Of a stretch of DNA of 64,000 bases, positions 25,497 to 34,633 are shown piece by piece. The position numbers and the translations under genes were made by a program. This DNA comes from Spirosoma pollinicola. Its GTDB lineage: Bacteria > Bacteroidota > Bacteroidia > Cytophagales > Spirosomataceae. The stretch is taken from assembly GCF_002831565.1 (NCBI RefSeq), contig NZ_CP025096.1, positions 3,635,027-3,699,026 on the forward strand, read 5' to 3'. Under the pieces are notes generated by a model that was not told the DNA's origin, made no database searches, and saw only the letters and a program-made list of their open reading frames with translations. Each line of letters begins with the position of its first letter. Within the stretch, counting starts at the first letter, position 1.

Positions 25497-26012
25497 ATGG
25501 GTAGGAAAGTATTAGTCTTAAATCAAGATTACAGTGCCTTCAGCATCTGCTCCGTTCCCAAAGCATTTTTGCTGGTTTATTTAGATAAAGCTGAACTTGT
25601 TGCCGAATCAGAACAGTTCATGCTTCGAACTGTCTCGGCAGAGTACCCGATGCCATCGGTCATTCGCCTTCACCGGTACATAAGTTTACCCTACAAAGGG
25701 GTCATGCTTACCCGACAGAACATCTTTAAACGCGACGGGCATCATTGTCAATACTGTGGCACAACGGAGGATTTAACCCTCGACCATGTAATGCCGAAGT
25801 CACGGGGTGGCAAAACAAGTTGGGATAACTTAGCTACTGCCTGCAAGCGTTGCAATTCGCGCAAAGGCGATTATACGCCAGAAGAAGCTAACCTCAAGTT
25901 GCGGCAAAAGCCATTTAAACCCACATTTCTGGTCTTCCTGCGTGAATTTTCGGGCTCTCTTGAGCAAAGCTGGATGCCATTTCTAGCTAAGAAGGAAAAA
26001 GCATTTAAGTAA
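25497..26012 (+). CDS. HNH endonuclease family protein
   Basis: The ATG at 25497 (MGRKVLVLNQDYSAFSICSV) gives 171 residues. The HNH domain is at about 85-140 with paired cysteines and the histidine-asparagine core: CQYCGTTEDLTLDHVMPKS, then RGGKTSWDNLATACKRCNSR. This short stand-alone form is common in Bacteroidota and cyanobacteria. It lacks methyltransferase, restriction or intron partners nearby, so its role is unclear. It sits between smpB and rpsA, followed by a large palindrome. Confidence 0.9.
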   Translation: MGRKVLVLNQDYSAFSICSVPKAFLLVYLDKAELVAESEQFMLRTVSAEYPMPSVIRLHRYISLPYKGVMLTRQNIFKRDGHHCQYCGTTEDLTLDHVMPKSRGGKTSWDNLATACKRCNSRKGDYTPEEANLKLRQKPFKPTFLVFLREFSGSLEQSWMPFLAKKEKAFK

Positions 26013-26028
26013 GGAAGTTAGTTAAAAG

Positions 26029-26108
26029 GTTGAACGTGCAGTGGGTGGAATGAGTGTAGTATGTCATAACGAACATGCTACACTCATTCCACCCACTGCA
26101 CGTTTAAC
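26029..26108. repeat. Long inverted repeat, 31-bp arms
   Basis: Positions 26029-26059 and 26078-26108 are reverse complements over 31 nt with a single transition. The inner 27 bp are perfect, around an 18-nt loop. It begins 17 bp after the HNH stop. No long T-tract follows, but the stem is strong enough to end transcription before rpsA. A palindromic element is the alternative reading. Confidence 0.8.
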
Positions 26109-26169
26109 ATTCTGCCCTCTCTCTCAAAGACTTTTGATCTTTTAGAAACTTTTTTCGGAAAGCAATTGC

Positions 26170-26177
26170 TATCTTTG
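26170..26177 (+). promoter_or_regulatory. Candidate -7 box (TATCTTTG) for rpsA
   Basis: TATCTTTG followed by C matches the extended TAnnTTTGC element and would start the rpsA transcript near 26184, giving an 85-90 nt leader. The upstream region is T/A-rich without a clear TTG. The leader contains the small hairpin at 26226-26256. Confidence 0.5.
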
Positions 26178-26225
26178 CAGTCCTTTTTCAAAAGGAAAAA
26201 TTTCACAACTAAAGTCAGCCCCCAT

Positions 26226-26256
26226 TGACCCACGGACTGATGTACTGAGCGGGTCA
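26226..26256 (+). promoter_or_regulatory. Small leader hairpin upstream of rpsA
   Basis: TGACCC (26226-26231) pairs with GGGTCA (26251-26256), placing the AGGAA-like ribosome contact directly after the stem. S1 operons are often autoregulated through their leader. Whether this hairpin does so here is inference. Confidence 0.35.
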
Positions 26257-26270
26257 GGAAACATTTTTTT

Positions 26271-28058
26271 ATGAGCAAAACGCAGCAACGCGAACTGCCG
26301 GCATTTGATTGGGACCGGTCAGACAACAAAGGGTTTGGAAGCGGCTATTCGGTTGAAGAACACAACCGGATGTTGGAACTTTACGACAACACTCTGTCGG
26401 AAGTTAAAGAGAAAGAAGTGGTAATGGGAACCGTCGTTGGGATAACAGACCGGGAAGTACTACTCAACATCGGCTTCAAGTCGGATGGCTTAGTGCCAGC
26501 TTCTGAATTCCGGGATATGCCGGACCTGAAGATGGGTGATGAAATTGAAGTTTACGTAGAAAATCAGGAAGATCCGAATGGCCAGTTAGTACTGTCGCGC
26601 AAAAAAGCGAAAGTAATTACGGCATGGCAGAAAATCCAGCGTGCTCTGGACGAAGACCTCGTTATTGATGGTTTCGTTAAACGCCGGACTAAGGGTGGAC
26701 TGATTGTTGATATTTTCAGCATCGAAGCGTTCTTACCAGGTTCGCAAATCGACGTGAAACCAATTCGCGACTTCGATGTATTCGTTGGCAAGAAAATGGA
26801 GGTTAAAGTCGTCAAGATTAACTATGCAAATGACAACGTCGTTGTATCGCATAAAGTCCTGATTGAAAAAGATCTCGAAGCACAACGTGCACAAATCCTG
26901 AACAACCTCGAAAAAGGTCAGGTATTGGAAGGTGTTATCAAAAACATGACCAACTTCGGTGTATTCATCGACCTTGGTGGTGTCGATGGTCTGTTGCACA
27001 TCACGGATATTTCGTGGGGTCGTATCAGCCACCCATCAGAAGTACTGCACCTCGACCAGAAGGTCAACGTGGTTGTACTCGACTTCGACGAAGACAAGAA
27101 GCGTATTTCGCTGGGTATGAAGCAACTCCAGGCTCACCCTTGGGATGCTCTGGCCGAAGACATTCAGGTTGGCTCGAAAGTGAAAGGCAAAATCGTGAAC
27201 GTAGCCGATTACGGTGCGTTCCTCGAAATCCAGCCGGGCGTAGAAGGACTGATCCACGTGTCAGAAATGTCATGGTCTCAGCATCTGCGTAACCCACAGG
27301 AATTCCTGAAAGTTGGTGATGAAGTAGAAGCACAAGTGCTGACACTGGATCGTAACGACCGTAAAATGTCGTTGGGTATCAAACAACTGACCGAAGATCC
27401 CTGGACTCGTCCTGAACTGCGTGCTAAATACGCCGTTGGAACGAAACATAAAGGATTGGTGCGTAACCTGACAAACTTCGGCCTGTTCCTTGAACTGGAA
27501 GAAGGTATCGACGGACTCGTACACGTATCTGACCTGTCATGGACGAAAAAGGTGAAACATCCTTCGGACTTCATTAAAGTTGGCGACGAACTCGAAGTGA
27601 TTGTACTTGAACTGGACGTCGACAACCGTCGTCTGGCTCTAGGTCACAAACAACTCGAAGAGAACCCATGGGATACGTTTGAAACTGTATTTGCTGTTGG
27701 CACCATTCATCGTTGCACGATTCTGAACAAGAACGACAAGATGGCTACTCTCGAACTACCATATGGTATCGAAGGCTTCTCGTCGCTCAAGAATCTGGGT
27801 AAAGAAGACGGTACCTTCGCTGAGGTTGGCGAATCACTTGATTTCAAAGTAACGGAATTCTCGAAAGAAGAGAAGCGTATTATGCTGTCGCACACAAAAA
27901 CGTGGCAGGAGAAAAACGAACCCGTGAAAGAAGTAAAAGCGCCTAAGGCTGCTTCACCAAAAGCTGCTTCGGCTCCAGCTCAGGCTGACCGTGGCGCTAC
28001 ACTAGGTGATCTGGATGCTCTGGCTGCTCTGAAAGAACAACTGGAAGGCCGGAACTAA
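26271..28058 (+). CDS. rpsA: 30S ribosomal protein S1
   Basis: This 595-residue protein contains serial S1 RNA-binding (OB-fold) domains: GTVVGITDREVLLNIGFKSD (first, about 48-115), then GVIKNMTNFGVFIDLGGVDG, GKIVNVADYGAFLEIQPGVE and GLVRNLTNFGLFLELEEGID, each ending in a KRISLGMKQL-type motif. A further degenerate domain follows (TILNKNDKMATLELPYGIEG). The C-terminal tail is Lys/Ala/Pro-rich. S1 binds mRNA on the small subunit and promotes initiation. Its own promoter box precedes it and a strong terminator follows. Confidence 0.97.
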   Translation: MSKTQQRELPAFDWDRSDNKGFGSGYSVEEHNRMLELYDNTLSEVKEKEVVMGTVVGITDREVLLNIGFKSDGLVPASEFRDMPDLKMGDEIEVYVENQEDPNGQLVLSRKKAKVITAWQKIQRALDEDLVIDGFVKRRTKGGLIVDIFSIEAFLPGSQIDVKPIRDFDVFVGKKMEVKVVKINYANDNVVVSHKVLIEKDLEAQRAQILNNLEKGQVLEGVIKNMTNFGVFIDLGGVDGLLHITDISWGRISHPSEVLHLDQKVNVVVLDFDEDKKRISLGMKQLQAHPWDALAEDIQVGSKVKGKIVNVADYGAFLEIQPGVEGLIHVSEMSWSQHLRNPQEFLKVGDEVEAQVLTLDRNDRKMSLGIKQLTEDPWTRPELRAKYAVGTKHKGLVRNLTNFGLFLELEEGIDGLVHVSDLSWTKKVKHPSDFIKVGDELEVIVLELDVDNRRLALGHKQLEENPWDTFETVFAVGTIHRCTILNKNDKMATLELPYGIEGFSSLKNLGKEDGTFAEVGESLDFKVTEFSKEEKRIMLSHTKTWQEKNEPVKEVKAPKAASPKAASAPAQADRGATLGDLDALAALKEQLEGRN

Positions 28059-28084
28059 GCTAGTTCACAGGTTCTAACGATTGA

Positions 28085-28121
28085 AATGCCCCTGAACTTT
28101 TTAGCTCAGGGGCATTTTTTT
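28085..28121 (+). terminator. Intrinsic terminator after rpsA
   Basis: AATGCCCCTGA (28085-28095) pairs with TCAGGGGCATT (28106-28116) and is followed by a run of seven to eight T. This is a canonical rho-independent terminator 27 bp after the stop codon. Confidence 0.92.
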
Positions 28122-28154
28122 GACCTTAACGTTTCCTTTACAGGATAAAAATCG

Positions 28155-28162
28155 TATGTTTG
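28155..28162 (+). promoter_or_regulatory. Candidate -7 box (TATGTTTG) for tRNA-Cys
   Basis: TATGTTTGC matches the extended Bacteroidota -7 element 44 nt upstream of the tRNA 5' end. The -33 region reads TTTCC rather than TTTG. Confidence 0.45.
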
Positions 28163-28205
28163 CACTCCCGATTAAGCGACCTATCATGTATTCGGGAATT
28201 TACAG

Positions 28206-28276
28206 GGTTCCGTGGCCGAGTGGCTAGGCAGTGGTCTGCAAAACCTCGTACAGCGGTTCGAATCCGCTCGGAACCT
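28206..28276 (+). tRNA. tRNA-Cys (anticodon GCA)
   Basis: The acceptor arms GGTTCCG (28206-28212) and CGGAACC (28269-28275) pair perfectly, with U73 at 28276 as expected for cysteine. The anticodon loop CTGCAAA (28236-28242) carries GCA at 28238-28240. The T arm is AGCGG/TTCGAAT/CCGCT. CCA is not encoded in full. The anticodon stem GTGGT/ACCTC has one T-T mismatch at its second pair. Confidence 0.95.
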
Positions 28277-28291
28277 CACCAAGTGATTGTG

Positions 28292-28343
28292 AAATGCCAT
28301 TTGACTAACTTTCTCTAAAAGGATTTAGTCAAATGGCATTTTT
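28292..28343 (+). terminator. Perfect 17-bp hairpin terminator after tRNA-Cys
   Basis: AAATGCCATTTGACTAA (28292-28308) pairs with 28325-28341 without mismatch around a 16-nt loop, and the stem runs into a TTTTTATTT tract. It should end the tRNA transcript before the ACIII operon promoter. Confidence 0.85.
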
Positions 28344-28449
28344 ATTTGTTAAAAAGGGAAATTTTGACGGCCAAAACAGACGGGTATCGACCTCGTTAAT
28401 TAGAAACAATATAAATAAAATGGGCGTTGAAATAACTAAAGAGCAATTA

Positions 28450-28480
28450 TTGCCTATACAGCAATCGTGTCGTACTTTTG
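28450..28480 (+). promoter_or_regulatory. Promoter of the ACIII-oxidase operon
   Basis: TTG at 28450-28452 and TACTTTTG at 28473-28480 form the -33/-7 pair of the Bacteroidota housekeeping promoter with a 20-bp gap, within the usual 19-21. Transcription would start near 28487, about 55 nt before the actA ATG. It is the best-supported promoter in the window and heads a 17-kb run of co-directional genes. Confidence 0.7.
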
Positions 28481-28540
28481 GGCGCTAATAAAATGGCGGT
28501 GGTGATTATGTCAATCAACTCAAAAAATACAGTTCATAAA

Positions 28541-29815
28541 ATGAGTCGCTTCTATAAGCTTTGCGTGGCTATCATTCTATCACTGACATTGTTGGTTTCC
28601 AACAGTCAAGTGAAAGCGCAGGATGCGGCAGCCGGTGGTGCTCCAGCCGCAGCAGCAGCTGCCCCTACGGGTGGTGGGGATGCCGAAAAGGGAAAGTCTC
28701 TGTTTACCAATAACTGTGCACAGTGCCACGCGGTAACAGACGAAAAAGTGGTTGGTCCTGGCTTAAAAGGGATTGAAAGCCGCGCCCCAAGTAAAGACTG
28801 GCTGCATAAATGGATCAGAAACTCATCGGCGGTGATTGCTACTGGTGATGCGTATGCAAACCAGGTGTTCAATGCCAATGGCAAAGTGCAGATGTCAAGT
28901 TTCCCGAGTTTATCGGATGCTGACATTGATGGCATTCTAGCCTATATTGATCAGGCTGGCAAACCTGTAGTTGCTACTGCACCTGCTGGTGGTGGAGACG
29001 TTACAACTGCTCCCGCAGCTTCAACAGGCGGTCCTTCAGAACTGTTCACAATCGTTCTGGTTGCCCTTCTTATTGTTATGGTTTTGGTACTTGGCGTTTT
29101 ACTTGCCATTGTAACGTTGCTGTCGAAAGCTGTAACACCTACTGCAGATGGTACAATCGCTGCTTCTTCGTTTAGCCAGCGTTTGAAATCAAACCTGTCG
29201 AGTGCCGTTAACAATCCAACACTTCGGTCAATCGTAATTTGGCTGTTCCTGCTGGTAGCGACGAAAGCAACTATCGATGGAGCTTATGGCGTTGGTATCC
29301 AACAAGGCTATGCGCCAAAACAACCTATTGCCTATTCACACAAATTGCATGCTGGTCAGTATAAGATCGACTGCAATTATTGTCACACAGGTGCTCAGAA
29401 AGGTAAAAGCGCTACAATTCCAGCTGCTAACATCTGTATGAATTGCCATGGTGTCATCAAGAAAGAGTCGCCAGAGATTCAGAAGATATATACGGCTATT
29501 GAAAATAATCAACCCATCGAGTGGGTACGGGTTCATAACTTACCTGACTTGGCTTACTTCAATCACGCTCAACACGTAAATGTGGGTAACGTGGCGTGCC
29601 AGACTTGTCACGGTGAAATTGAAAAAATGGAAGTGGTTGAACAACGTTCATCGTTAACGATGGGCTGGTGTATCGACTGTCACCGCCGGACTGAAGTTAA
29701 TACCAAAGACAACGCGTACTACGATAAGCTAGTAGCTCTGCACCGTAAGGAAAGCAAGGAGCCGCTTAAAGTAGCGAACATTGGTGGTCTGGAATGTTCT
29801 AAATGTCACTATTAA
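28541..29815 (+). CDS. actA: ACIII subunit ActA: monoheme domain fused to pentaheme cytochrome c
   Basis: The ATG at 28541 gives a signal peptide (MSRFYKLCVAIILSLTLLVS) and 424 residues; in-frame starts further upstream would bury it. An Ala/Pro/Gly-rich linker leads to a class I cytochrome c domain with CAQCH at 59-63. After a Pro/Ala linker come two hydrophobic segments (about 165-195 and 230-250). The C-terminal domain has five heme motifs: CNYCH, CMNCH, CQTCH, CIDCH and CSKCH, the last at the C-terminus. The five-heme part is the canonical ActA of alternative complex III, which relays electrons from the ActB side. The extra N-terminal heme domain brings the total to six. First gene of the operon. 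Confidence 0.9.
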   Translation: MSRFYKLCVAIILSLTLLVSNSQVKAQDAAAGGAPAAAAAAPTGGGDAEKGKSLFTNNCAQCHAVTDEKVVGPGLKGIESRAPSKDWLHKWIRNSSAVIATGDAYANQVFNANGKVQMSSFPSLSDADIDGILAYIDQAGKPVVATAPAGGGDVTTAPAASTGGPSELFTIVLVALLIVMVLVLGVLLAIVTLLSKAVTPTADGTIAASSFSQRLKSNLSSAVNNPTLRSIVIWLFLLVATKATIDGAYGVGIQQGYAPKQPIAYSHKLHAGQYKIDCNYCHTGAQKGKSATIPAANICMNCHGVIKKESPEIQKIYTAIENNQPIEWVRVHNLPDLAYFNHAQHVNVGNVACQTCHGEIEKMEVVEQRSSLTMGWCIDCHRRTEVNTKDNAYYDKLVALHRKESKEPLKVANIGGLECSKCHY

Positions 29816-29908
29816 TTTAATGTATAGGTAAAATTGAAGAGGTTCTTAACACCTGCTTCATGGTATTATATACATTATTCATCTTAACCATTGCCGCATA
29901 CAACACGC

Positions 29909-32900
29909 ATGGAAAATACATCTAAACGGTATTGGAAAGGGGTTGAGGAATTACGCAATGACGCGACGTTTGTCAAGAACGCTAACAGCGAATTTGCTAA
30001 TCCTGACCTGAGTGAATCATCGAACGACCTGGATGGTCTGCTCGGTGGCTCAAATACCCAACGCCGTGACTTTTTAAAAGTAATGGGTTTTGGTATGGCC
30101 GCTGTTTCATTGGCTGCCTGTGAAGCACCGGTTCATAAGGCCATTCCTTATATCAACAAACCAGAATTTACATTCCCATCTATTTCAGATTACTACGCAT
30201 CTACTTTTAGTGAAGGTGGTGATTACGCAGCGGTTCTGGTAGAAACTCGTGAAGGACGGCCTATAAAAATAGAAGGTAACCCTCAGTCAAGTATATCGAA
30301 AGGCCGTACTACGGCAAAAGTTCAGGCATCTGTCCTGTCGCTTTATGACATCGATAAACTGAAAGGAGCAAAACGTGGGGATGCAGATATTGACTGGGCT
30401 ACTGCCGATCGGGAGATTGTTGGTCAATTGAATTCCGTCGCTGCAAAAGGCGGAGCCATTCGTATCGTTACGTCAACTATCCTCAGCCCTGCGACGAAAG
30501 CCGTTATTGCTGATTTTGCTGCAAAATACCCGACAGCCCGCCACATTACATACGACGCTAACTCGGTGTTCGGTATTGTACAGGCAAACCAAACATCGTT
30601 TGGGAAAGCGGTAATTCCGTCTTATGATTTTAGTAAGGCCGAAACAATAGTTAGTATTGGTGCCGATTTCCTGGGTACTTGGATTGCTCCCCTCGAATAT
30701 ATGGCAGCTTACGCTCAAGGGCGTAAAATTGGTGCTATTGGTGGTGGCAAGAAAAGTATGTCACGGCATTACCAATTCGAGACGGGTCTGTCAATGACGG
30801 GAGCTAATGCTGATTATCGGACGCCAATCAAGCCATCACAGGAAGGCCTGGTCGTAGCAGCACTTTATAATAAAGTAGCGGCTAAATTGGGTGGTACAGC
30901 AGTTAGTTCACCGGCCATAACGGTGGCTGATCTAGACAAAGCTGCTAGTGATTTAGCTGCTTCGCGTGGTAAGGCATTGGTTGTTTCGGGGTCTAATGAT
31001 CCAAACGTTCAAACAGTTGTCAACGCGCTGAATAACCTGTTAGGTAGCTACGGTACAACAATTGACATTAATACGCCGGTTAATTATCGTCAGGGTAATG
31101 ATCAGCAAATGAATGCCTTCATTAATGAGGCAAAAGCAGGTCAGGTTGGAGCTGTTCTTTTTTACGGTGCAAACCCGGTTTATGATCACCCACGTGGTGC
31201 CGAACTAGCCGAAGCTTTACCAAAAATTGCCTTATCGGTTTCCTTCGCTGATCGTGCGGATGAAACAGCTTCACTCTCGAAATTTATCACACCAGTTCCT
31301 CACTATCTTGAGTGCTGGAACGATGCTGAGCCAAAAGCAGGCTATTATAGTCTTACACAGCCAGCAATCACCCTAATTTTCAAAACCCGCCAATTCCAGT
31401 CAAGCTTATTGACCTGGGCTGGTAAGCCAGCCGATTTTCAGGTTTACCTGAAAAATTACTGGCGGGCAACCTACTACCCAAAAGCTTCTGGCTTTAGTTC
31501 TTTTGATGCTTTCTGGGTGCAATCCCTTAATGATGGTGTTTTCGAGCCAACTAAAGGTCAGGTTGCTGCAGGTGGCGCTTCATTTGCAGGTAGTGTAGCT
31601 CAGGCAGTTGCGGGAATAACCCAACGCTATAAGCCAACGACTGGTATGGAGCTTTCTTTATATGAGAAAGTGGGCGTTGGTACGGGTGTAATGGCTAATA
31701 ATCCTTGGTTACAGGAGTTGCCTGATCCCGTCTCAAAAGCTTGTTGGGACAATTATGCCGCCATTTCGCAAAAGACAGCCAAAGATATGGGTCTCGCGCA
31801 AAATGACATGGTCACTGTTTCTGTAAACGGCAAGTCGATTGAATTGCCTGTACTGATTCAGCCTGGTCAGGCCGACAGCACTGTATCGATAGCTATTGGT
31901 TATGGCCGCGAAAAAGCTGGTAAATCGGCGAACGGTGTCGGTAAAAATGCCTATCCATTTGCATCTGTAGCTGGTGGTTCTATCAATTTCTCTGCTTTCA
32001 GCGCTAAGGTTGAAAAAGCAAGTGGTAAGCATGAAATCGCCCAAACACAAACGCACGATACCGTAATGGGTCGTCGAGCGGTGTTGCAAGAATCTATTCT
32101 GGCTAAATACCAAAAGAATCCGAAAGCTGGTCGTTATGAACCTAAAGTGCAGACGTCGGTAGGGCCAACAGATCCTACAGATATCACACTCTGGAATGGT
32201 TATGGCAAGCCGAATCACTCATGGGGCATGGTCATCGACTTGAACTCATGCGTAGGTTGTGGAACCTGCGTTGTTGCTTGTAATGCAGAGAACAACATTC
32301 AGGTTGTTGGCCGCCAGGAGGTAATAAATCGACGCGAAATGCACTGGATGCGTATCGATCGTTATTACAGTAGTGATGCCGAAGCAGAAGATTATTCGGC
32401 TTTAGAAGTGGCTTCGGCTAATCCTGAAGTGACGTTTCAGCCTATGCTTTGCCAGCATTGCAGCAACGCTCCCTGCGAAACGGTTTGTCCTGTTCTTGCT
32501 ACAACACATAGCACGGAAGGATTAAACCAGATGACCTATAACCGTTGTATCGGTACACGTTATTGCGCAAACAACTGCCCATATAAAGTGCGTCGTTTCA
32601 ACTGGTTTAAGTATCATGACAATGATAATTATGATTATCATTTCAATAATGACCTTGGTAAAATGGTCATTAATCCAGACGTAACCGTTCGCTCTCGTGG
32701 AGTTATCGAGAAATGTTCGTTCTGCGTACAGCGGATTCAGGAAGGCAAATTGACAGCTAAAAAAGAGCGCCGTCGATTGGCACCGGATGAAGTTCAAACA
32801 GCCTGCGCACAGTCTTGCCCAACGAACGCTATTGTTTTTGGTGATATGAACAATCCCGAAAGTTCAATTTCTAAAATACTTGAAGTTGAATTGGAAGGTC

Positions 32901-33016
32901 GTGCTTTCCACGTACTGGAAGAAATCAACGTGAGACCACAAATCTCATACCTGACTAAGATTCGGAATAAGGACGAAAATCCAAAGGAACCGGCAACTCA
33001 AGAGTCTCACGCATAA
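29909..33016 (+). CDS. actB: ACIII subunit ActB: molybdopterin-oxidoreductase-like iron-sulfur protein
   Basis: The ATG at 29909 gives 1035 residues. A Tat motif RRDFLK (residues 52-57) precedes a hydrophobic stretch ending LAAC71, so the protein is probably Tat-exported and may be lipid-anchored. The middle region, about 90-740, resembles a molybdopterin oxidoreductase but, as in the ACIII family, is thought to lack the cofactor. The C-terminal ferredoxin-like part starts near C781 (CVGCGTCVVAC) and continues with CQHCSNAPCETVCPV, CIGTRYCANNCPY, CSFC and CAQSCP, enough cysteines for four clusters. It passes electrons from quinol at ActC towards the ActA hemes. Confidence 0.94.
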   Translation: MENTSKRYWKGVEELRNDATFVKNANSEFANPDLSESSNDLDGLLGGSNTQRRDFLKVMGFGMAAVSLAACEAPVHKAIPYINKPEFTFPSISDYYASTFSEGGDYAAVLVETREGRPIKIEGNPQSSISKGRTTAKVQASVLSLYDIDKLKGAKRGDADIDWATADREIVGQLNSVAAKGGAIRIVTSTILSPATKAVIADFAAKYPTARHITYDANSVFGIVQANQTSFGKAVIPSYDFSKAETIVSIGADFLGTWIAPLEYMAAYAQGRKIGAIGGGKKSMSRHYQFETGLSMTGANADYRTPIKPSQEGLVVAALYNKVAAKLGGTAVSSPAITVADLDKAASDLAASRGKALVVSGSNDPNVQTVVNALNNLLGSYGTTIDINTPVNYRQGNDQQMNAFINEAKAGQVGAVLFYGANPVYDHPRGAELAEALPKIALSVSFADRADETASLSKFITPVPHYLECWNDAEPKAGYYSLTQPAITLIFKTRQFQSSLLTWAGKPADFQVYLKNYWRATYYPKASGFSSFDAFWVQSLNDGVFEPTKGQVAAGGASFAGSVAQAVAGITQRYKPTTGMELSLYEKVGVGTGVMANNPWLQELPDPVSKACWDNYAAISQKTAKDMGLAQNDMVTVSVNGKSIELPVLIQPGQADSTVSIAIGYGREKAGKSANGVGKNAYPFASVAGGSINFSAFSAKVEKASGKHEIAQTQTHDTVMGRRAVLQESILAKYQKNPKAGRYEPKVQTSVGPTDPTDITLWNGYGKPNHSWGMVIDLNSCVGCGTCVVACNAENNIQVVGRQEVINRREMHWMRIDRYYSSDAEAEDYSALEVASANPEVTFQPMLCQHCSNAPCETVCPVLATTHSTEGLNQMTYNRCIGTRYCANNCPYKVRRFNWFKYHDNDNYDYHFNNDLGKMVINPDVTVRSRGVIEKCSFCVQRIQEGKLTAKKERRRLAPDEVQTACAQSCPTNAIVFGDMNNPESSISKILEVELEGRAFHVLEEINVRPQISYLTKIRNKDENPKEPATQESHA

Positions 33017-33086
33017 ATTAATTACAAATTAGGGTGGGCGATAGTTGTTTTTAGAACAATTCAATATCACAAACCGTAAGTTGTTT

Positions 33087-33110
33087 ATCGTAAATCATAC
33101 ATCGTAAATC
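33087..33110 (+). repeat. Short direct repeat before actC
   Basis: ATCGTAAATC occurs at 33087-33096 and again at 33101-33110 with a 14-bp period, 10 bp before the actC start codon. The flanking text (TTGTTTATCGTAAATCATAC) looks like a slipped tandem duplication. No function is evident. Confidence 0.4.
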
Positions 33111-33120
33111 AGTAAGATAT

Positions 33121-34551
33121 ATGTCGCATGTTACATCAGCTGTAAGAGCTCCTCTAATCACCGGTGGTAAAACCTACGCCGATGTGACAGAGGACATCAG
33201 CAGACAGGTTGAGGGAAAGCCTACTCGTGAGTGGACTATTGCCTTTACCATCTCGGTGATTGTACTACTTTACGGAACCGCCTGTGTGTTTTGGACATGG
33301 TGGGAAGGCTTAGGCGTTTGGGGCCTTAATAAAACAGTTGGCTGGGCATGGGATATTACCAACTTCGTATGGTGGGTAGGTATCGGTCACGCAGGAACAT
33401 TGATCTCTGCTATTTTGCTGTTGTTTCGTCAGAAGTGGCGGACTGCGGTAAACCGGGCAGCTGAGGCCATGACGATCTTTGCTGTATTGTGTGCAGCAAG
33501 CTTTATCCTGATGCACATGGGTCGGCCTTGGCTGGCTTACTGGGCACTGCCACTGCCAAACACATTCGGTTCACTTTGGGTGAACTTCAAGTCGCCACTT
33601 GTATGGGACGTATTCGCGATCAGTACATATTTCACCGTGTCGTTGGTATTCTGGTATATGGGTCTTATTCCTGACTTAGCTACCATTCGTGATCGGGCGC
33701 GGAGTAAAGTGTCGCGGTATATATATGGCGCATTCGCCATGGGCTGGAACGGTTCGGCTAAGACTTGGGCTCGTTACGAATACATGAGTTTAATTCTGGC
33801 GGGCTTGTCGACACCACTTGTACTTTCTGTACATACTATTGTAAGTATGGACTTTGCTACTTCGGTAATTCCGGGCTGGCACACAACCATCTTCCCTCCT
33901 TACTTCGTTGCTGGTGCTATCTTCTCTGGCTTTGCCATGGTTCAAAACCTGGTATTGATCATCCGGGTCGTTTTCAAGCTGGAAGATTACATTACAATTG
34001 AGCACATCGAGTCAATGAACAAAGTAATTACGCTGACCGGCTCAATTGTGGGTGTAGCTTATTTGACAGAGTTTTTTATCGCCTGGTATTCAGGTGTTGA
34101 GTTCGAAAGCTATGCGTTCATCAACCGGGCAACCGGTCCATACTGGTGGGCTTATTGGGCAATGATGACTTGTAACGTAATTACTCCACAGCTATTCTGG
34201 TCACGTGCTATTCGTCGGAGTATCGTTTGGACGTTCGTTCTGTCGGTTATCGTGAATATTGGTATGTGGTTTGAGCGATTTGTAATTATTGTAACGTCTT
34301 TACATCGCGATTATCTGCCATCAAGCTGGGCAATGTTTCACCCAACGTTGTTCGACATCAGTGATTATATTTTCTCGTTCGGTTTTTTCTTCACCTTATT
34401 CCTGCTGTTCTCGAAATTCCTGCCGGTAATAAATATGGCTGAAGTGAAAACGGTTATCAAATCGTCGTCTGAGAAATTGCCGGTTTCGGTTTCAGGAGTT
34501 GCAAAAGGTGAACGCGTCGCCAATCCGACGTTTAATAAAGACGTAGAATAA
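33121..34551 (+). CDS. actC: ACIII subunit ActC: NrfD/PsrC-like quinol-binding membrane protein
   Basis: This 476-residue polytopic protein has about ten membrane helices of the NrfD/PsrC fold: EWTIAFTISVIVLLYGTACV, NFVWWVGIGHAGTLISAILL, TIFAVLCAASFILMHMGRPW and so on. The motif WWVGIGHAGTLISA and the first-helix His are typical of ACIII ActC, which holds the quinol-oxidation site on the periplasmic side next to ActB. It is separated from actB by 104 bp. Confidence 0.94.
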   Translation: MSHVTSAVRAPLITGGKTYADVTEDISRQVEGKPTREWTIAFTISVIVLLYGTACVFWTWWEGLGVWGLNKTVGWAWDITNFVWWVGIGHAGTLISAILLLFRQKWRTAVNRAAEAMTIFAVLCAASFILMHMGRPWLAYWALPLPNTFGSLWVNFKSPLVWDVFAISTYFTVSLVFWYMGLIPDLATIRDRARSKVSRYIYGAFAMGWNGSAKTWARYEYMSLILAGLSTPLVLSVHTIVSMDFATSVIPGWHTTIFPPYFVAGAIFSGFAMVQNLVLIIRVVFKLEDYITIEHIESMNKVITLTGSIVGVAYLTEFFIAWYSGVEFESYAFINRATGPYWWAYWAMMTCNVITPQLFWSRAIRRSIVWTFVLSVIVNIGMWFERFVIIVTSLHRDYLPSSWAMFHPTLFDISDYIFSFGFFFTLFLLFSKFLPVINMAEVKTVIKSSSEKLPVSVSGVAKGERVANPTFNKDVE

Positions 34552-34633
34552 GATAGTTTTCGGTTTACTATTCCCGGAAGGATTGATGCGCAGGCAACCG
34601 GAATAGTAAACTAAACTACAAACTGAACGAATC

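Noticed and set aside
25497..26012. Homing endonuclease or restriction enzyme
   Set aside because: The HNH protein has no intron, intein, methyltransferase or DNA-recognition domain nearby; it is flanked by housekeeping genes.
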